Under the pieces are notes generated by a model. It did not search any database, was not told the DNA's origin, and was given only the letters and a program-made list of their open reading frames with translations. DNA of 64,000 nt, taken from NCBI RefSeq assembly GCF_000376865.1, contig NZ_AQXQ01000009.1:62001-126000 (forward strand), read 5' to 3'. This DNA is from Thioalkalivibrio sp. ALJ7. GTDB lineage: Bacteria; Pseudomonadota; Gammaproteobacteria; Ectothiorhodospirales; Ectothiorhodospiraceae. This document shows, one piece after another, positions 47,081-55,332 of the stretch. The translations under genes were made by a program, and so were the position numbers. Numbering within the stretch: the first letter of the stretch is position 1; each line of letters begins with the position of its first letter.

Positions 47081-47158
47081 GTAGGAGCCTGCTTGCAGGC
47101 GAATGCTCCTGCCCATGTCCGGCTCTGGCAGGGGCTTCGCCTGCAAGCAGGCTCCCAC
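47081..47158. repeat. REP-like inverted pair
   Basis: GTAGGAGCCTGCTTGCAGGC at 47081 and its near-complement GCCTGCAAGCAGGCTCCCAC ending at 47158 form a REP-pair of the GTAGGAGC..GCTCC type common in gammaproteobacterial intergenic regions. Each half is itself a small palindrome (GCCTGCTTGCAGGC). It lies just after the DUF255 stop. Confidence 0.8.
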
Positions 47159-47194
47159 AAAAACATCCAGATTATTGCAGAAGGGAAGGTTCGA

Positions 47195-47608
47195 ATGAGC
47201 GAGAAGAAGTTGATGGATTTCGTCGCCGAGGCGCGGAAGAACGTGAAGGAGATCGCCCCGGACGACCTCGCCGAGAAGATGGAGCACGGCGAGGACTGGC
47301 TGGTAGTCGACGTGCGCGAGCCCTACGAGTACGAAAAGATGCATGTGCCGAACTCCATCCTGGTCCCGCGTGGTCTGCTCGAGGGCGCGGCCGATCCGAA
47401 TACCCCGCACCGCATCGACGCGCTGGTGAATGCGCGCGAAAAGCCGGTCGCCGTGATGTGCGCCACCGGTGGCCGTGCGGCCATGTCGGTGCAGCGCTTG
47501 CAGGATATGGGTTTCACCCAGGTGTTCAACATCGCGGGCGGCATCAAGAGCTGGGAAGGCGAAGACCTGCCGGTCGAGTCCGGCGCCTATACGGGTCCGC
47601 TGCCATAG
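47195..47608 (+). CDS. Rhodanese-domain sulfurtransferase
   Basis: 137-aa single-domain rhodanese preceded by about 25 helical residues. The DVREPYEYEKMHVPNSILVPRG segment is typical (CDC25 face), and the active-site loop MCATGGRAAMS contains the persulfide-forming Cys. Likely cytoplasmic sulfur carrier; the substrate is not indicated. ATG 47195 with AAGGGAAGG upstream. A strong hairpin follows the stop. Confidence 0.9.
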   Translation: MSEKKLMDFVAEARKNVKEIAPDDLAEKMEHGEDWLVVDVREPYEYEKMHVPNSILVPRGLLEGAADPNTPHRIDALVNAREKPVAVMCATGGRAAMSVQRLQDMGFTQVFNIAGGIKSWEGEDLPVESGAYTGPLP

Positions 47609-47614
47609 TGTTGT

Positions 47615-47651
47615 CGGCGGCACGGGGACGATGAGTGCGCCCGTGCCGCCG
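47615..47651 (+). terminator. Hairpin after the rhodanese gene, probable terminator
   Basis: A perfect 12-bp stem CGGCGGCACGGG/CCCGTGCCGCCG with a 13-nt loop is followed by a modest T/G stretch (TTGGTTGTG). The weak T-tract makes it an imperfect intrinsic terminator. Confidence 0.6.
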
Positions 47652-47688
47652 TTGGTTGTGAAGATCATCAGGCATCGATCGGACGAAG

Positions 47689-47717
47689 GATTCATCCGGT
47701 CGTCATCATTTCTACAT
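47689..47717 (+). promoter_or_regulatory. Three 11-bp-spaced half-sites, weak Pho-box-like
   Basis: GATTCAT, TCGTCAT and TCTACAT follow one another with 4-bp spacers (11-bp period), the geometry of PhoB half-sites (CTGTCAT, 7+4). Individual matches are only 3-5 of 7. They lie 56-84 bp before olsB. A role in phosphate-starvation control is a hypothesis. Confidence 0.3.
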
Positions 47718-47772
47718 GGGGTGGTCAAACGGGCGGCGTAGTCTCCGGGACAGTTCAATCGGAGGTCGCCCC

Positions 47773-48588
47773 ATGACCGCACCGCATCTCGCCCCGCCGA
47801 TCCCGGACGCGGGCACCGAAAGTGCCTACCGTGTCCACCTGGCCTCCAGCCCCGCAGACCTGGAAGCCGCCCAGCGTCTGCGCCACGAGGTCTTTGCCGG
47901 TGAGATGGGTGCGAATCTCCCGGATGGCGAAACGGGGCTGGATCGCGATCCGCTGGACCCGTTTTGCCATCACCTCCTGGTGCGCGACCGCCATTCCGGC
48001 GATGTCGTGGCCTGCACGCGCCTGCTGACCGAAGAGAGCGCCAGCACCGCTGGCGGCTTCTACTCGCTCTCCGAGTTCGAGTTGGGACCGCTGATGAATC
48101 TGCCGGGGCGGACACTCGAGATCGGTCGTACCTGCGTGGCGTCGAGCCATCGCCAGGGCGCCGCGATCAATGCCCTGTGGGCCGGGTTGGCGCGCTTCAT
48201 GAACGCTCATCGCTACGACTACTTGATCGGGTGCGCGAGTCTGCCACTGAGCGAGCAGACGCCGTCTCAGCTGGCTTGGTTGCGCCTGTTTCACCGGGCC
48301 CCGTCACGCCTGCGGGTAACACCGCGTCGACCGCTGCCCAATTCCCTGACCATCTGCCATGGCACACCCAGCCGCACCGGCATGCCGCCATTGCTGAAGG
48401 CCTATCTGCGTCTCGGGGCCCGCGTGTGCGGGGAGGCGTGCTTTGATCCTGACTTTAATGTGGCCGACGTGCTCATTCTGCTGGATGTGCGCACCATGCC
48501 GGACCGTTACCATCGGCACTTCATGGGCGCTACGGCGCCGGTAAGCCGAGGAACGGAGCATGATCGGAACACTGCGGGCACTGGCTAG
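47773..48588 (+). CDS. olsB: OlsB-like ornithine N-acyltransferase
   Basis: 271-aa GNAT-fold acyltransferase predicted to transfer a 3-hydroxyacyl group from ACP to ornithine, giving lyso-ornithine lipid. Family stretches: RLRHEVFAGEMGAN, EIGRTCVASSHRQGAAINALWAG and YDYLIGCASLP. GGAGG lies about 8 nt before ATG 47773. Its stop overlaps the olsA start by 29 bp, and the adjacent acyltransferase supports the assignment. Hemolysin-like acyltransferases share the fold, so substrate remains an inference. Confidence 0.83.
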   Translation: MTAPHLAPPIPDAGTESAYRVHLASSPADLEAAQRLRHEVFAGEMGANLPDGETGLDRDPLDPFCHHLLVRDRHSGDVVACTRLLTEESASTAGGFYSLSEFELGPLMNLPGRTLEIGRTCVASSHRQGAAINALWAGLARFMNAHRYDYLIGCASLPLSEQTPSQLAWLRLFHRAPSRLRVTPRRPLPNSLTICHGTPSRTGMPPLLKAYLRLGARVCGEACFDPDFNVADVLILLDVRTMPDRYHRHFMGATAPVSRGTEHDRNTAGTG

Positions 48589-49333
48589 GCTGATGCGTAT
48601 CGCGTTGCACATGCTGAGTGCGATCTGGTTGACCTGGCGAATGGCGCGCCGGGGCGACGACTTCGAGCAGCGCAGCCGGGTGCGTCGGGCCTGGTATGAC
48701 CGCGCCCTGTGGATCGCCGGAGTCCGCGTGCGCGTCGAGGGCGAATTGCCGCCCCGCCCATCGCTGGTGGTGGCCAACCATGTCTCTTGGCTGGATATCC
48801 CGCTGATCGGGTCTACCGTCGACCCGTGCTTCCTGTCGAAGGCCGAGATCGCGCGCTGGCCGATCATCGGCTGGTTGGCGCGTCAGCACGATACCCGTTT
48901 CATCGAGCGTGGCGCTCATCAGGCCTCAGCCCATGTCGAGGCCATGCGCCAGGGGCTCGATGATGGGCGCCATTTCGTCGTGTTTCCCGAAGGGACGACC
49001 AGTCGTGGGGAGTTCGTGCGCCGCTTTCACCCCCGTCTGTTTGCAGCGGTCACGGGAAGTGGACATCCAGTGCAGCCGGTGGCGCTGGACTACGAGCGCG
49101 CGCCCAGCGGTCAGGTGCCTGCATCCTATGCCGATGATGATCGTCTGGTGGTGAGCGTCTGGAAGCTGCTGTGCCGCCGTGAGACGCCGGTGACACTGCA
49201 CTTCCTGGCGCCGATGGAAACCGCTGATCAGGAGCGGCGCGACCTTGCTGAAGGGGCCCGCAATGCCATCGTCGGTACGTTGGGCCTTCCGGTCGACCCG
49301 CCTTCAGGACGCCAAACGCGCCGCGCCTCGTAG
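48560..49333 (+). CDS. olsA: 1-acylglycerol-3-phosphate acyltransferase family, OlsA-like
   Basis: 257-aa PlsC-fold acyltransferase with one N-terminal membrane helix, acyltransferase motif I NHVSWLD (HX4D) and motif III FPEGTTSRG. Overlapping olsB strongly suggests it completes ornithine lipid by O-acylating lyso-ornithine lipid; a general phosphatidic-acid role is also possible. RBS GGAGC lies just before ATG 48560, inside olsB. It is followed 23 bp later by a GT4 gene. Confidence 0.82.
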   Translation: MIGTLRALARLMRIALHMLSAIWLTWRMARRGDDFEQRSRVRRAWYDRALWIAGVRVRVEGELPPRPSLVVANHVSWLDIPLIGSTVDPCFLSKAEIARWPIIGWLARQHDTRFIERGAHQASAHVEAMRQGLDDGRHFVVFPEGTTSRGEFVRRFHPRLFAAVTGSGHPVQPVALDYERAPSGQVPASYADDDRLVVSVWKLLCRRETPVTLHFLAPMETADQERRDLAEGARNAIVGTLGLPVDPPSGRQTRRAS

Positions 49334-49356
49334 CGGCGACCGGGGCGGGGATCATC

Positions 49357-50598
49357 ATGTCGTCACAGCCGAACACGGAATCCCGCCGCCCCTCCCGCAT
49401 TTACCTCAAAGTCGCTCTGGTGACCGAAACCTGGCCGCCGGAGGTGAACGGTGTTGCGCATACCCTCGCACGTCTCGTCGAGGGTATGCGCGGCCGCGGT
49501 CACCATGTGCAGGTGCTGCGGCCGCACCAGCCGGGTAACCCGCAAGTCATTGTCGTGGATCCAGCGGAGCTGGACGCGCCCATGGATGAGCGGGCCCTCC
49601 CGGGTCTGCCGCTTCCGGGCTACAGCGGGTTGCGTCTGGGGCTTCCGGCCGGGCGGCGCCTGAAGGCGTGGTGGACCGAGGACCGGCCCGATGCGGTGTA
49701 TATCGCAACCGAAGGCCCTCTTGGCCATTCGGCCTTGCGGGTCGCGCGCCGACTCGGGATTCCGGTCGCCTCGGGATTTCACACCCATTTTGACGGGTAT
49801 GCCCGCTACTACGGCGTGGGTTGGCTGACGCCTCTGGTGCGGGCCGTTCTGCGGCGCTTCCATAATCGCTGTGATGTCACCCTGGCGCCCACGCAGGTGC
49901 TGGCGACCCATCTTGCCGAGTACGGTTTCGAACGGGTGCGGGTGATGGCAAGAGGTGTGGATACCCGGCGCTTCAGTCCGGCGCGACGTTCCTCGCGTCT
50001 GCACAAGCAATGGCGTGCAGGGGGTGCGGGGCCGATCGTGTTGTACGTGGGCCGCCTCGCGCCGGAGAAGAATCTGGATTTGGTGGTGGAGGCCTTCCGT
50101 TCGTTGCAGGACCGCCTGCCGGATGCCCGCCTGGTGCTCGTGGGCGACGGTCCGTCGCGGGTGGCACTGCAGCGCGCCCATCCGGACCTGATCTTTACCG
50201 GGCAACAGGTTGGGCAGGCCCTGGCCCAACATTACGCCAGCGCGGATCTGTTCCTGTTTCCGTCTACCTCGGAGACCTTTGGCAACGTGGTGATCGAAGC
50301 CATGGCCAGCGGGCTTCCGGTGCTGGCCTTTGACACTGCCGCGGCGCATGAACATGTCCTCAGTGGTGTCAGTGGCGCGCGCGTTCCCTACACCGGTGAC
50401 CCCAATACCGACGCGGCCGCGTTCGTGACCGCCGCGGCGGAACTCGCCCAGGCCCCGGAGGCTTGGGACGAGATGGGACGGTATGCCCGGACCCGTGCCC
50501 GGGGTCTCGACTGGGTCGAGGTGGTCGCGCAGTTCGAAACGGTTTGTATGGACATCCTCAAGGAGGCGCGCGATGCGAGTCCTGCAATGGATGGATGA
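49357..50598 (+). CDS. Glycosyltransferase family 4 protein (lipid glycosyltransferase type)
   Basis: 413-aa GT-B-fold glycosyltransferase. N-terminal domain starts LKVALVTETWPPEVNGVAHTL, with SGFHTHFDGYARYYG. The C-terminal nucleotide-sugar domain has VLYVGRLAPEKNLDLVVEAF and the EX7E-type motif SETFGNVVIEAMASGLPV. This style resembles mannosyl-, sulfoquinovosyl- and glucosyl-diacylglycerol synthases. With olsBA upstream and a PAP2 phosphatase overlapping downstream (26 bp), a role in glycolipid synthesis from diacylglycerol is inferred; acceptor and sugar are unproven. Confidence 0.85.
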   Translation: MSSQPNTESRRPSRIYLKVALVTETWPPEVNGVAHTLARLVEGMRGRGHHVQVLRPHQPGNPQVIVVDPAELDAPMDERALPGLPLPGYSGLRLGLPAGRRLKAWWTEDRPDAVYIATEGPLGHSALRVARRLGIPVASGFHTHFDGYARYYGVGWLTPLVRAVLRRFHNRCDVTLAPTQVLATHLAEYGFERVRVMARGVDTRRFSPARRSSRLHKQWRAGGAGPIVLYVGRLAPEKNLDLVVEAFRSLQDRLPDARLVLVGDGPSRVALQRAHPDLIFTGQQVGQALAQHYASADLFLFPSTSETFGNVVIEAMASGLPVLAFDTAAAHEHVLSGVSGARVPYTGDPNTDAAAFVTAAAELAQAPEAWDEMGRYARTRARGLDWVEVVAQFETVCMDILKEARDASPAMDG

Positions 50599-51103
50599 GC
50601 TGGAGCTGGCGGTCTGCCAGCAGTTCAATCATTACAACCGCCGCCGGGCCATCAGCCGCTTCTTCGGTGCGGTCAGTCGCCTGGGCGACGGGGTATTGTG
50701 GTACGCGTTGATGCTCGCGCTGCCCGTGATCCACGGACCGGAGGCGGCCTGGGTGAGCCTGCAGATGGCGGTAGTGGGGCTGGCCTCGCTGCCGGTGTAC
50801 AAATGGCTCAAGCGGCGCACCAGCCGGCGCCGCCCCTGCCACCGTGATCGGCCCTTCGCGCGTACAGTTGCGCCCCTGGACGAGTTCAGCTTCCCCTCCG
50901 GACACACCATGCATGCGGTGGGCTTTAGTGTGATCCTGGTGGCCTGGTTGCCAGTCTGGGGCTGGCTGGTCGTGCCGTTCGCGCTACTGGTCGCCGCCTC
51001 GCGGCTGGTCCTGGCGCTGCATTATCCGAGCGACGTTGCGATGGGTGCGCTAATCGGGGCCTCGATGGCCGCCGCTGTCCTGGGAGTGGTCAGCCTGTTC
51101 TGA
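50573..51103 (+). CDS. PAP2-family phosphatase
   Basis: 176-aa integral membrane phosphatase with the PAP2 motifs: a KxxxxxxRP-like KRRTSRRRP, SFPSGHTMHAVGFS (PSGH) and RLVLALHYPSDVAMGALIG (RxxxxxHxxxD). It would dephosphorylate phosphatidic acid or prenyl-pyrophosphates. AAGGAGG lies before ATG 50573, within the end of the GT4 gene. Release of diacylglycerol would supply the neighbouring glycosyltransferase, which is inference. Confidence 0.88.
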   Translation: MRVLQWMDELELAVCQQFNHYNRRRAISRFFGAVSRLGDGVLWYALMLALPVIHGPEAAWVSLQMAVVGLASLPVYKWLKRRTSRRRPCHRDRPFARTVAPLDEFSFPSGHTMHAVGFSVILVAWLPVWGWLVVPFALLVAASRLVLALHYPSDVAMGALIGASMAAAVLGVVSLF

Positions 51104-51160
51104 GCCAAACCGCCATCGGTCTCGACGTCAGCTCGGCCGGGGCGCAACCGCCTTCATGCA

Positions 51161-51257
51161 GTCATCCCGGCCGCCGCGCGGCGGCCGGGATCTCCGTGAA
51201 CATCCCGGATACAAGCAACCCGATCCCGGATAACCGCTACACGGTTTCCGGAATGAC
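51161..51257. repeat. GTCAT...ATGAC-bounded palindromic intergenic repeat
   Basis: It starts GTCATCCCGG and ends CCGGAATGAC, and includes a perfect 26-bp palindrome at 51165-51190 (TCCCGGCCGCCGC and its complement). It lies between the convergent PAP2 gene and the unknown 109-aa gene and could end transcription from both sides, although no T-tract is present. Confidence 0.6.
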
Positions 51258-51280
51258 ATTCATTGGAGATGGTGGGGGGG

Positions 51281-51610
51281 TTAGCCGCGCGAGGCGAGGG
51301 CCTCTTCGTTGTAGGCGGCGTCGATGGTGACGATGGTCTTTTCCACCAGGCGGAAGCCCTCGACCGGGGCGTCGTCGCCCATGTACTTCAGTCGGGTCGG
51401 GCCGATGGACTTCACCGCTTCGGCGCGTTCCATGGTGGCGTCTGGGCTGTCGGAACCTGCGCCGTCCATCAGGGCGACCAGAACCTCGGCCGCAATGGGG
51501 TTGCGGTGTTCGCCGCTGCGCGCCTTCTCCAGTGACGCGGCGGGGTCTCCGTCCAGGAACACGCCGTCCATGTGTTCGTCCAGGTACTGCAGCAGTTCAC
51601 TTAGCGTCAT
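51281..51610 (-). CDS. Unknown 109-aa protein at the end of the glycolate operon
   Basis: 109-aa acidic soluble protein starting MTLSELLQYLDEHMDGVFLD and rich in E, D and A, with no signal peptide, Cys motif or recognised domain. A longer version with 14 more N-terminal residues is possible, but ATG 51610 lies directly before the protein-like sequence. It follows the aminotransferase gene by 72 bp on the same strand, so it may belong to the same operon. Function unknown. Confidence 0.6.
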   Translation of the reverse strand: MTLSELLQYLDEHMDGVFLDGDPAASLEKARSGEHRNPIAAEVLVALMDGAGSDSPDATMERAEAVKSIGPTRLKYMGDDAPVEGFRLVEKTIVTIDAAYNEEALASRG

Positions 51611-51682
51611 GGTGCGCCTCTCGTTGGGTCTCGAGGAGCCGCCAGCGCCCACAGGCGTGGCGACTACCGGTGATCGGTGGAT

Positions 51683-52867
51683 TCAGCCCTGCTGCGCGTA
51701 GGCGGCCCGAGCGGCGGGCATGGCCCGGCCCGGGGTTACCGCGCCCATGTCGGCCAGCACGGCCTCCAGTGCGGATAGACACAGCAGTACGTTCTTCTCG
51801 TTCGCGCCATAGCCCATCAGGCCGATGCGCCAGACCTTGCCGGCGTACGGGCCAAGACCCGCACCGATCTCCAGGCCGTAGCGCTGCAGGAGTTCGCCGC
51901 GCACTGCGGCCTCGTCCACGCCTTCCGGCACGTGCACCGCGTTCAGCTGTGGCAGACGATGCTCGGCATCCACCAGGAAACTGAGGCCCATGGCCTCGAG
52001 GCCGGCACCCAGTGCGTCGTGGTGCTGGTTGTGGCGTGACCAGCTGTTCTCCAGGCCTTCCTCGGCCAGGATCACCAGCGATTCGTGCAGCGCGTAGAGG
52101 GCATTGATCGGGGCGGTGTGGTGGTAGGCGCGTTTGCCGCCCCCGCCCCAGTAGCCCATGACCAGGTTCAGGTCGAGGAACCAGCTCTGGACCTTGTGGC
52201 TGCGCGCCTGAATGCGCTCCACCGCGCGCTCGCTGAAGCTGACCGGCGACAGACCGGGGGTGCAGGACAGGCACTTCTGCGAGCCGGAGTAGATCGCGTC
52301 CACGCCCCAGTCGTCGACGTACAGCGGGCTACCGGCGAGGCCGGTCACGGAGTCGACGATGGTCAGGCAGTCGTGGTCCTGTGCGAGCTTGCAGAGGGTC
52401 TCGACATCCGAACGTGCGCCGGTGGAGGTCTCGGCGTGGACGAAGGCCAGGACCTTCGCATCCGGGTTGCCCTTCAGCGCGTCCTCGACCTTCTGCGGGG
52501 AGACCGGCGCGCCCCAGTCGTCCTCCACCACCACGGCAGTGGCGCCACAGCGCTCGACGTTCTCCTTCATGCGCGTGCCGAACACGCCGTTGATGCAGAC
52601 GATGACCTTGTCACCCGGTTCGACCAGGTTGACGAAACAGGTTTCCATGCCGGCGGAGCCGGGGGCGGAGACCGGCAGGGTCAGCGCGTTGTTGGTCTGA
52701 AAGGCGTACTGCAGCAGGCCCTTCATCTCCTCCATCATGCCGACGAAGACCGGGTCCAGGTGGCCGATGATCGGGCGGCTCATCGCGCTCAGAACACGCG
52801 GGTTCACATCGGAGGGGCCAGGGCCCATCAGGGTGCGCTGCGGGGGGAGAAAGGATTTTGCCTGCAT
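51683..52867 (-). CDS. Serine/alanine-glyoxylate aminotransferase family (class V PLP)
   Basis: 394-aa class V aminotransferase. Signatures: LMGPGPSDVNPRVLSAM at the N-terminus, VSAPGSAGMETCF, HAETSTGARSD, DSVTGLAGSP, and PLP Lys198 in YSGSQKCLS. It would convert glyoxylate plus serine or alanine to glycine. The genomic place behind glcE and glcF supports a glyoxylate-using role. ATG 52867 has only a weak Shine-Dalgarno sequence, though no better start with the conserved N-terminus exists. Confidence 0.88.
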   Translation of the reverse strand: MQAKSFLPPQRTLMGPGPSDVNPRVLSAMSRPIIGHLDPVFVGMMEEMKGLLQYAFQTNNALTLPVSAPGSAGMETCFVNLVEPGDKVIVCINGVFGTRMKENVERCGATAVVVEDDWGAPVSPQKVEDALKGNPDAKVLAFVHAETSTGARSDVETLCKLAQDHDCLTIVDSVTGLAGSPLYVDDWGVDAIYSGSQKCLSCTPGLSPVSFSERAVERIQARSHKVQSWFLDLNLVMGYWGGGGKRAYHHTAPINALYALHESLVILAEEGLENSWSRHNQHHDALGAGLEAMGLSFLVDAEHRLPQLNAVHVPEGVDEAAVRGELLQRYGLEIGAGLGPYAGKVWRIGLMGYGANEKNVLLCLSALEAVLADMGAVTPGRAMPAARAAYAQQG

Positions 52868-52931
52868 GGATGCGTCTACCGGATTGGAAAAGAGGGAATC
52901 TAGATCGCTGTCCGGGCGCGGGCAAGCGCCC

Positions 52932-54197
52932 CTACGCACTGGCGGGAGTTGCGGGGCAGTGACGTTCGAGCAGTGTGAGCCAGTGCTCGACCGGCGTCTC
53001 GGTCCCGGACTGCAAATGCGTCTGGCAGCCGATGTTCGCGGTGACGATGCGTGCAGGGCGCGCGGACTCGAGGTGGTCCAGTTTGCGCTGGCGCAGCCGG
53101 CCCGCCATTTCCGGCTGGAGGATCGAATAGGTGCCGGCCGAGCCGCAACAAAGGTGCGGTTCGGAGACCGGAAGCAGATGGAAGCCGGCGGCCTGCAACA
53201 GGGGTTCCACGCGACCCGCAAGCCCCTGGCCATGTTGCAGGGTACAAGGGGCGTGCCAGACGATGGATGGGTGGTCCGCGGGCGCCCGGATGCCGATGCG
53301 GCGGATGGTCTCGGTGTCGAACAGTTCAACCGGGTCCCGCACCAGTGCCGCAAGGCGGGTGGCGGGTTCGGCATACGCAGGGTCTTCGGCCAGCAGATGT
53401 CCATAGTCGCGCAGCATCACGCCGCAGCCGCTGGCGGTGCTGACGACGGCGTCCACGCCATCCTCGAGCAGCGGTTCCCAGGCATCCAGATTGGCTCGGA
53501 CCCGTTGGCGGGTGCGCTCCTCGAACGCCAGGTGGTGTTCCACCGCGCCGCAGCAGCGGGCCGCGCCGGCCTCGACCACCTCGATGCCGAGGCGCCCCAG
53601 CAACTGGCGGAGCGCGGCATTGATGCGGGCGTCGATCACATCGTGCACGCAGCCACCCAGCAGTAGGACGCGCCCGTGGGGGAAGCCCTTGGGTCTGTGT
53701 GTTCCGGCATCCGGATTGGTCTCTCGTGGCCGGTGTCGCTCGGGTACGCGGCGACGCAGCGCTCGGGGGAGGGCCGGCCGCGCGAGACGCCCCAGCCCGA
53801 GGGCCATACGGAACGGCCAGCGTGCGGGCAGGGTCCGCACCAGCAGGCTGCGCAGCAGGCGTTCGCGCCAGGGGCGCTGGAGGTCTTCCTCGATGACCTC
53901 GCGGCCAAACGCGACCAGGTGGTTGTAGTCCACGCCAGAGGGACAGGTGGTCATGCAGTTGAGGCAGGTCAGGCAGCGATCCAGATGGGTACGCGTGGTG
54001 ACATCCGCCTCGCCGCTCTCCAGGACCTGCTTGATCTGGTAGATACGTCCGCGCGGGCCATCCAGCTCGTCGCCCTGTTCCTGGTAAGTGGGGCAGGTCG
54101 CGTTGCAGAAGCCGCAGTGGACGCAGGCACGCAGGGCATCTTCCGCGATGCGGGCGGCGGGGTCGTCCTTGAAGCGTTCGTGGAGGCGGGTTTCCAT
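52932..54197 (-). CDS. glcF: Glycolate oxidase iron-sulfur subunit
   Basis: 421-aa GlcF. Two 4Fe-4S ferredoxin motifs at the N-terminus (CVHCGFCNATCPT and CLTCLNCMTTCPS) and two CCG-type domains (LLLGGCVHDV, ARCCGAVEHH; HAPCTLQHGQ, LCCGSAGTYSILQ) that bind further redox cofactors. With GlcD and GlcE it oxidises glycolate to glyoxylate, passing electrons to quinone. Start ATG 54197 lies 4 bp from the glcE stop. Gene symbol by family and context. Confidence 0.93.
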   Translation of the reverse strand: METRLHERFKDDPAARIAEDALRACVHCGFCNATCPTYQEQGDELDGPRGRIYQIKQVLESGEADVTTRTHLDRCLTCLNCMTTCPSGVDYNHLVAFGREVIEEDLQRPWRERLLRSLLVRTLPARWPFRMALGLGRLARPALPRALRRRVPERHRPRETNPDAGTHRPKGFPHGRVLLLGGCVHDVIDARINAALRQLLGRLGIEVVEAGAARCCGAVEHHLAFEERTRQRVRANLDAWEPLLEDGVDAVVSTASGCGVMLRDYGHLLAEDPAYAEPATRLAALVRDPVELFDTETIRRIGIRAPADHPSIVWHAPCTLQHGQGLAGRVEPLLQAAGFHLLPVSEPHLCCGSAGTYSILQPEMAGRLRQRKLDHLESARPARIVTANIGCQTHLQSGTETPVEHWLTLLERHCPATPASA

Positions 54198-54201
54198 TCG
54201 A

Positions 54202-55311
54202 TCAGCCTGCCCGGTCGGTGAGCGTGGGCGGCGTGACCAGCGGGGCATAGAATACGCCGTCCGGATCCAGTGCCGCGCGGACCTGGCCCTCCAGCCGTGC
54301 ATGGGCCGGGGGGCGGGGGTGTAGCCAGGCCGCGCCGGATGGATTGCCGGCCCATAGCCGTGCGTGCCCGCCCGCTGCCTCGACGGCCGCACGGACGGCC
54401 TCCGGGGTGGCCTCGGAGCGCAGCCAGCGTTCGCCGCCACCCCAGTTCAACAGCCACTCGCCGGGTAGGCCCAGGGGCGGGGTGGCCGGTGGCAGGCTCA
54501 GCCGCCACAGGCGTTTTCCCGGAACCAGGGTGCTTGTGAAAAAGGGCAGGTGCCGGTCGCGCAGCCCGGCCCAGAACGCGGGGCCTTCCGTATCCGGTTC
54601 TGCTCCCAGGCGCTCGGCGGCCTCCTGCACGGCCTCCTGACCGCCGCCCAGCCGGATGTGCGTGACCCCGTTGGCCCAGGCCAGCCCGGAGAATGGCAGG
54701 GCGGTTCGGCCCCAGTCGCGGGCCTGCTCAATGAATGCGTCGGCGGGGGTCGTCTGACGCAGCCATGCCTGATAGGGCGGGGCGGGGAGGAGCTTGAAGC
54801 TGGCCTCCAGGATCAGGCCCAGTCCCCCCAGGCTGCCGGCCATCAGGCGCGAGACATCGAAGCCGGCAACGTTCTTCATGACCTCACCACCAAAGCGCAG
54901 GATCTCGCCCTGTCCGTTGACGATGCGGATGCCGAGCAGAGCATCGCGCAATGAGGCCGTCCAGGGCCGCCGTGGGCCGGATAGTCCAAGCGCCACCATG
55001 CCCCCCACGGTGCTCGAGGGGGTGGGCATGGCGGGCTCGAAGGGGAGCATCATGTCGACCGCGTCGAGTGCGGCCTGTAACTCGCTGACGGGAGTCCCCG
55101 CTCGAACGGTGACGACCAGTTCGCTGGGGGCGAGATGGACGATGCCATGGTGGCCGCTGATCTCCAGACGTTGCACATCCGCCTCGAAGCCTTCGGGGAA
55201 GGACAGGTCACGCTGGCTGCCGCCCCCGACGAGAGCGAGTCGATGCCCGGCGCTGGCGGCCGAGCGGATACGCTCGGCCAGCGTTGCGGACTGGTCGTGA
55301 TCGGATGGCAT
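54202..55311 (-). CDS. glcE: Glycolate oxidase FAD-binding subunit GlcE
   Basis: 369-aa PCMH-type FAD-binding protein. FAD motifs: LALVGGGSQRDLSFPEG, GTPVSELQAAL, PTPSSTVGGMVALGLSGPRR and FGGEVMKNVAGFDVSRLMAGS. It is shorter than GlcD (about 500 aa) and lacks its C-terminal oxidase extension, matching GlcE. GlcD itself is not encoded in this window. Starts at ATG 55311, 21 bp after the DUF302 gene. Confidence 0.9.
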   Translation of the reverse strand: MPSDHDQSATLAERIRSAASAGHRLALVGGGSQRDLSFPEGFEADVQRLEISGHHGIVHLAPSELVVTVRAGTPVSELQAALDAVDMMLPFEPAMPTPSSTVGGMVALGLSGPRRPWTASLRDALLGIRIVNGQGEILRFGGEVMKNVAGFDVSRLMAGSLGGLGLILEASFKLLPAPPYQAWLRQTTPADAFIEQARDWGRTALPFSGLAWANGVTHIRLGGGQEAVQEAAERLGAEPDTEGPAFWAGLRDRHLPFFTSTLVPGKRLWRLSLPPATPPLGLPGEWLLNWGGGERWLRSEATPEAVRAAVEAAGGHARLWAGNPSGAAWLHPRPPAHARLEGQVRAALDPDGVFYAPLVTPPTLTDRAG

Positions 55312-55332
55312 CGCGTGGAATCGTGGCCGGGG

